Positions 31,656-34,799 of a DNA stretch of 34,799 nucleotides are shown here, piece by piece. Under the pieces are notes generated by a model. The model searched no databases. It was given only the letters and a program-made list of their open reading frames with translations, and had not been told where the DNA came from. How positions within the stretch are numbered: position 1 is the stretch's first letter; every line of letters begins with the position of its first letter. Origin of the DNA: Candidatus Parakkermansia intestinigallinarum (GTDB lineage Bacteria; Verrucomicrobiota; Verrucomicrobiia; Verrucomicrobiales; Akkermansiaceae); the NCBI GenBank assembly GCA_019114365.1, contig DXFQ01000133.1, forward strand, positions 1 through 34,799. The letters are read 5' to 3'. The position numbers and the translations under genes are program-made.

Positions 31656-33671
31656 ATGAAAACCACATACCTCACTGCCCTCACCGCCCTCGCGCTGCTG
31701 CCGGGCACAGCCCGAGCCGACGCAGCTCCGGCACCCGCCCCAAGCACCGGAGCTGCGGCCGACAACGAATCGCTCGCCAGTGCCGTGCAGGCAGGCCGCA
31801 CGGAGGCGGTAAGCAAACTGCTGGAGGCCGGCGCCGACGCCCGTGCCCGACTCGGCAATGTCGGCACCGTCCTGCACCTCGCCGTCGGTGCTGGCCACAG
31901 CGACATCGTGCGCCTGCTGCTCGACAAAGGCGCCGAGGTCAACGCCGCCTTTGACGTCCACGGCCGCACACCCCTGCACCTCGCCGCCTCGGCAGGCCGC
32001 ACGGACATCGTGCGAATCTTCCTCGACAGAGGCGTCAAAGCCGACATCCGAGCAGCCTACGGCATGGGAACCCCGCTGCACGAAGCCGCTCTCAACGGCC
32101 GCCGAGCCACCGCCATCCTGCTTCTGGAACGCGGGGCCGACATCAACGCCCGAAACGCGCAGGGCCGCACCCCGCTGCACGAAGCCGCACGAAGAGGGCA
32201 GCGAGACAGCCTCATCCTCCTCCTTGAGAAGGGCGCCAACGTGAGCGCCGCAGACAAACAGGGCTTCACCCCGCTGCACAGCGCCGCCGACGCCGGCTGT
32301 GACACGACCGCTCTTGCACTCATCGAACACGGAGCAGACGCCAACGCCCCGAGCCGAATGCAGGGAAGCCCCCTGCACCTCGCCGCCCGCCGCGGACACA
32401 GCAGTACAGCTCGCCTGCTCCTTGAGAAAGGCGCCGCCGTCAACGCAGCCAACGCCTATGGCGACACCCCGCTGCACAAAGCCGCCGAAGGAGGCCGCAG
32501 CGACACCGCCCGCCTGCTGCTCGATGCCGGAGCCGACGCCAACGCCGCCAACGCTCAGGGCTATACTCCCCTGCACCTCGCCGCCCAGAACGGCCACGCC
32601 GACGCCGTCGGCCTGCTGCTCGAGGCCGGGGCCTCGCCGAACGCCCGGAACGCCCGCCAAGCCGCCCCCCTCCATCTGACGTCCTTTGCGGCAGGCACGG
32701 ACGGCGCTCGACAACTGCTCGCCGCCGGAGCCGACCTCCGCGTGCAGGACGCGGATGGCCGCAGCCCGCTGCACCGCGCCGCCGACTGCGGACAAAGCGA
32801 CCTCGTCCGCCTGCTGCTCGACGCCGGAGCCGACGCCAACGCCGCAGACACCGAAGCCCGCACCCCCCTGCACCTCGCCGCGCACGGCGGCCACGGCAAG
32901 GCCGTCCGCCAGCTGCTCGACGCCGGAGCCGACACCGCCGCCCGCGATCGCCAAGGCCGCAGCCCACTGCACGCCGCCGCCGGCGCCGGCCACAGCGACT
33001 GCGCCCAGCTGCTCGCCGAAAAAGGGGCAGACCCAAACGCCCGCGACCACGTCGGCGCCACCCCGCTGCACATGGCAGCGGAGCGAGGCCACAGCGGCAC
33101 GGCTCTCTGCCTAATCACCGCCGGCGCCGATCCCCGCGCTCAAGACGCGCAAGGCCGCAGCCCGCTGCATGCCGCAGCCTCGGCGGGCCGGAGCGACACC
33201 GTGCAGCGGCTCGCCGAACGAGGAGCAGACCCGAACGCCCGAGACCGAGACGGCGCCACCCCGCTGCATGCAGCCGTCGATGACGGTCGCGCCGACACCG
33301 TCCGCAGCCTCATCGCGGCGGGAGCCGACGCCAACGCCGCGGACAACCGCGGGTGCACCCCCCTTCACCGCTCCATCAGCGAGAGGCGAGCCCCCATCGC
33401 CCGCCTGCTCCTTGAACTCGGCGCCGACGTGAACGCCCGAGAACATGACGGCAGCACCCCGCTGCACAAGGCAGCCGGCGCCGGCCTCAGCGCCCTCGTC
33501 GACCTCCTTCTGGACGCGGGGGCAGACCCGCAGGCCCGAGACGCCGCCGGGCGCACCCCGCTGCAAACCGCGCAAGAAGCCTCCGCCTCCGCATACGAGT
33601 TCAGCTCGGTGGCCTTCGGCCTCCAAACGAGCATCTCACTGCTGAAGAAAGCCATGCAGAAGCAAAAATAA
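31656..33671 (+). CDS. Secreted ankyrin-repeat protein
   Basis: This 671-residue protein has a signal peptide (MKTTYLTALTALALLPGTARA) and then almost nothing but ankyrin repeats: about 18 units of 33 residues with the TPLHLAA-x-x-G and LLL-x-x-GAD-x-NA consensus, plus a C-terminal cap (YEFSSVAFGLQTSISLLKKAM). Ankyrin arrays bind other proteins. Export means the target is periplasmic, on the surface or outside the cell. Neighbouring repeats are very similar at DNA level (for example 32515-32550 and 32810-32845), a sign of recent repeat duplication. The next gene has nearly the same leader peptide. The binding partner is unknown. Confidence 0.92.
   Translation: MKTTYLTALTALALLPGTARADAAPAPAPSTGAAADNESLASAVQAGRTEAVSKLLEAGADARARLGNVGTVLHLAVGAGHSDIVRLLLDKGAEVNAAFDVHGRTPLHLAASAGRTDIVRIFLDRGVKADIRAAYGMGTPLHEAALNGRRATAILLLERGADINARNAQGRTPLHEAARRGQRDSLILLLEKGANVSAADKQGFTPLHSAADAGCDTTALALIEHGADANAPSRMQGSPLHLAARRGHSSTARLLLEKGAAVNAANAYGDTPLHKAAEGGRSDTARLLLDAGADANAANAQGYTPLHLAAQNGHADAVGLLLEAGASPNARNARQAAPLHLTSFAAGTDGARQLLAAGADLRVQDADGRSPLHRAADCGQSDLVRLLLDAGADANAADTEARTPLHLAAHGGHGKAVRQLLDAGADTAARDRQGRSPLHAAAGAGHSDCAQLLAEKGADPNARDHVGATPLHMAAERGHSGTALCLITAGADPRAQDAQGRSPLHAAASAGRSDTVQRLAERGADPNARDRDGATPLHAAVDDGRADTVRSLIAAGADANAADNRGCTPLHRSISERRAPIARLLLELGADVNAREHDGSTPLHKAAGAGLSALVDLLLDAGADPQARDAAGRTPLQTAQEASASAYEFSSVAFGLQTSISLLKKAMQKQK
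31860..33560 (+). repeat. Tandem 99-base repeats encoding ankyrin units
   Basis: About seventeen 99-base units lie in register. Several are nearly identical over 30 bases or more, including the segment encoding LLLDAGADANAA, present at 32515-32550 and 32810-32845. Such arrays can change length by recombination or slippage. Confidence 0.8.
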
Positions 33672-33712
33672 CACCTTTCTCCACCCCCTCACCAACAACC
33701 CACGCCACACAC

Positions 33713-34273
33713 ATGAAAAGAACACTACTCATCTGCCTCGCTGCCCTCACCCTGCTGCCGGGCACAGCCCGAGCTGACGGAGGCGCCTTTCCCGGCAATC
33801 CCGACGAGCCGTTCTACGCCCCACTCGACAAAGAACGCTACTGCGGCCACGTCCTCGAAGCCTGCTTCGTTTACGTCGAAGCCATCCGCGAAGCTCGCAG
33901 ACCGCATGCGGGCAGCTCCGTCCAAAAGCGCGCGGAGCGCGTGGCCGAAGCCCGTCAAGAACTCATCAAGAGGGTCGAAATGTACCCCGATGAAATCAAC
34001 GACACCTACTGGGCACACCACGCCTTCGAGATGTCACCGCTCTATGCCGCCGTCATCGGCAACGATGACATTCTCGTGAAGTTCATGCTCGATCAGGGAG
34101 CCCTGCCCTTCTTCCCTGATTATTGTTATGAAGACTTGGAGATTTCAAAGGACGTTCAAGCGCTGCTGTCGCAGGCTCGCCGACGTTACAACGTGCTGGA
34201 AATCTGCCTCAAAGCCCGGAAAGCCGGCATCGACCTCGAGGGAGAAGAACCCTCCCGAAAGCACGCGCAATAG
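33713..34273 (+). CDS. Secreted protein with ankyrin-like segment, companion of the ankyrin protein
   Basis: This 186-residue protein has the signal peptide MKRTLLICLAALTLLPGTARA, whose second half is identical to that of the ankyrin gene, including 23 identical bases. The mature part includes a Cys-containing helical region (YCGHVLEACFVYVEAIREAR), then one ankyrin-like unit (SPLYAAVIGNDDILVKFMLDQGA), then a Cys- and charge-rich end. It follows the ankyrin gene by 41 bases, so the two are likely co-transcribed and related by duplication. The function is unknown; it might bind or regulate the larger ankyrin protein. Confidence 0.75.
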   Translation: MKRTLLICLAALTLLPGTARADGGAFPGNPDEPFYAPLDKERYCGHVLEACFVYVEAIREARRPHAGSSVQKRAERVAEARQELIKRVEMYPDEINDTYWAHHAFEMSPLYAAVIGNDDILVKFMLDQGALPFFPDYCYEDLEISKDVQALLSQARRRYNVLEICLKARKAGIDLEGEEPSRKHAQ

Positions 34274-34283
34274 CTCCCCTGCC

Positions 34284-34334
34284 GGGCTCCGCGCCGCAAG
34301 TGCGCGGAGCCCCCTCGGATACGCGCGGAGCCCC
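34284..34334. terminator. Hairpin between convergent genes, with repeated arm
   Basis: GGGCTCCGCGC (34284-34294) pairs with GCGCGGAGCCC (34302-34312), loop CGCAAGT. A second copy of the right arm, GCGCGGAGCCCC, lies at 34323-34334 and could pair instead. It sits 11 bases after the 33713 gene and faces the - strand gene; no long T run is present. Confidence 0.55.
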
Positions 34335-34421
34335 TGTTCTCATGCGATTTCCGACAAAGAAACAACGGGCAATGGCCGGGTGGCGTCCGAGGCCGACGGC
34401 ATTTCGCCGAGCCTCGCCATC

Positions 34422-34799
34422 CTACTCCGCCTCCGGGAACACGGAAAAGATCTTGTCGCTCACATGGATGTAGTCCGATTGGCCCTTGGGTTGATACCAG
34501 CCGGCATTCCAGGAATTCATCGGCATCGCCGCGACAATTTCCTGATGCTCATCCAAGAACTCGAGGAGGTAAAACACAGCCGGATTGATGATGATGCGGT
34601 CGCTGTAGCGCTCGGACCAAGGACCGGCACTTCTCCATTCCTCCAAGAGGGCTCGTTTGGTGTCCGGGCTAAGGGGGTAGGTATAAGTCTCAACCTCCCC
34701 TCGGGAACGTACTTCCTTCTTTGTAATGCGGACGTACTCCGCGCGCTGCTCGACACGGGCGAGTTTTTTCTGAATGTCTGCCCATTCTGCCTCTGATAC
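34422..34799 (-). CDS. Partial gene, C-terminal 125 residues, unknown function
   Basis: The - strand frame is open from the window edge to TGA at 34424-34422, so the N-terminus is missing. Visible sequence reads AEWADIQKKLARVEQRAEYV, a charged helical part, then ETYTYPLSPDTKRALLEEW, RYSDRIIINPAVFYLLEFL and SWNAGWYQPKGQSDYIHVSD. It is soluble-looking, with several Trp and Tyr. I do not recognise it. It converges on the secreted companion gene, with a hairpin between them. Confidence 0.65.
   Translation of the reverse strand, partial: VSEAEWADIQKKLARVEQRAEYVRITKKEVRSRGEVETYTYPLSPDTKRALLEEWRSAGPWSERYSDRIIINPAVFYLLEFLDEHQEIVAAMPMNSWNAGWYQPKGQSDYIHVSDKIFSVFPEAE

Noticed and set aside
31536..33092. 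518-codon - strand frame with repeat-like Gly/Val sequence
   Set aside because: Its repeats mirror the ankyrin units on the + strand and come from the same DNA periodicity.
31860..33560. CRISPR-like periodicity in the ankyrin gene
   Set aside because: The 99-base units are coding and variable throughout, with no constant repeat separated by unique spacers.

Overview
The window is a GC-rich, densely packed bacterial chromosome segment of about 34.8 kb carrying mostly housekeeping genes plus many secreted proteins of unknown function. Nearly all genes lie on the + strand. The exceptions are a large beta-galactosidase-like gene, an endonuclease/exonuclease/phosphatase-family gene and a partial gene at the right edge. 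Several features suggest a gut-type member of the Verrucomicrobiota, possibly Akkermansia-like: menaquinone synthesis (MenB/MenC), a Fur-SufCBD cluster, a secreted family-2 glycoside hydrolase, lineage-type small secreted proteins and few Shine-Dalgarno sites. This placement is inference; no rRNA or other definitive marker is present.

Layout. 1-2101: menB and menC. 2140-3681: two tandem paralogous secreted proteins. 3777-7360: a tightly coupled operon of universal stress protein, YmdB-like phosphodiesterase, TcdA-like tRNA-modification enzyme, SpoU methyltransferase and metallophosphoesterase. 7457-7729: HU with its terminator. 8044-10989 (-): secreted GH2 enzyme with an inserted discoidin-like domain. 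11061-11578: no convincing gene. 11614-15550: lipoprotein, FAH-family hydrolase, sugar-nucleotide epimerase and pyrD. 15614-15900: a GC-rich structured non-coding patch. 15929-17119: CynX-type MFS transporter. 17188-21419: a coiled-coil secreted protein, two paralogous small secreted proteins, a CPBP membrane protease and thiL. 21420-24808: a possible origin region, dnaA and rpoN. 24921-28729: fur-like regulator, sufC, sufB, sufD. 28908-29367: a secreted protein broken by a single-base frameshift in a G6 tract. 29601-31332: divergent EEP nuclease/phosphatase and an uncharacterised protein. 31656-34273: a long ankyrin-repeat secreted protein and a smaller partner with nearly the same leader peptide. 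34422 to the edge: a partial gene.

Expression signals are unusually legible. About a dozen sigma-70-type promoters can be read, nearly all with 16-17 bp spacers and many with an extended -10 (TGn). At four of them (3777, 11614, 18695, 23423) the start codon lies only 6-7 bases after the -10, so the transcripts should be leaderless.

The most noteworthy observations are: a class-2-type dihydroorotate dehydrogenase with Cys where that class has a catalytic Ser; the leaderless promoter architecture; the frameshifted secreted protein; a Fur-family regulator lacking the usual CxxC zinc pair but translationally coupled to sufC; a DnaA with an altered DNA-recognition motif next to an inverted pair of non-consensus box-like sites; and several families of secreted proteins of unknown function, two of them in tandem pairs. 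No mobile element, CRISPR array, tRNA or rRNA was found.
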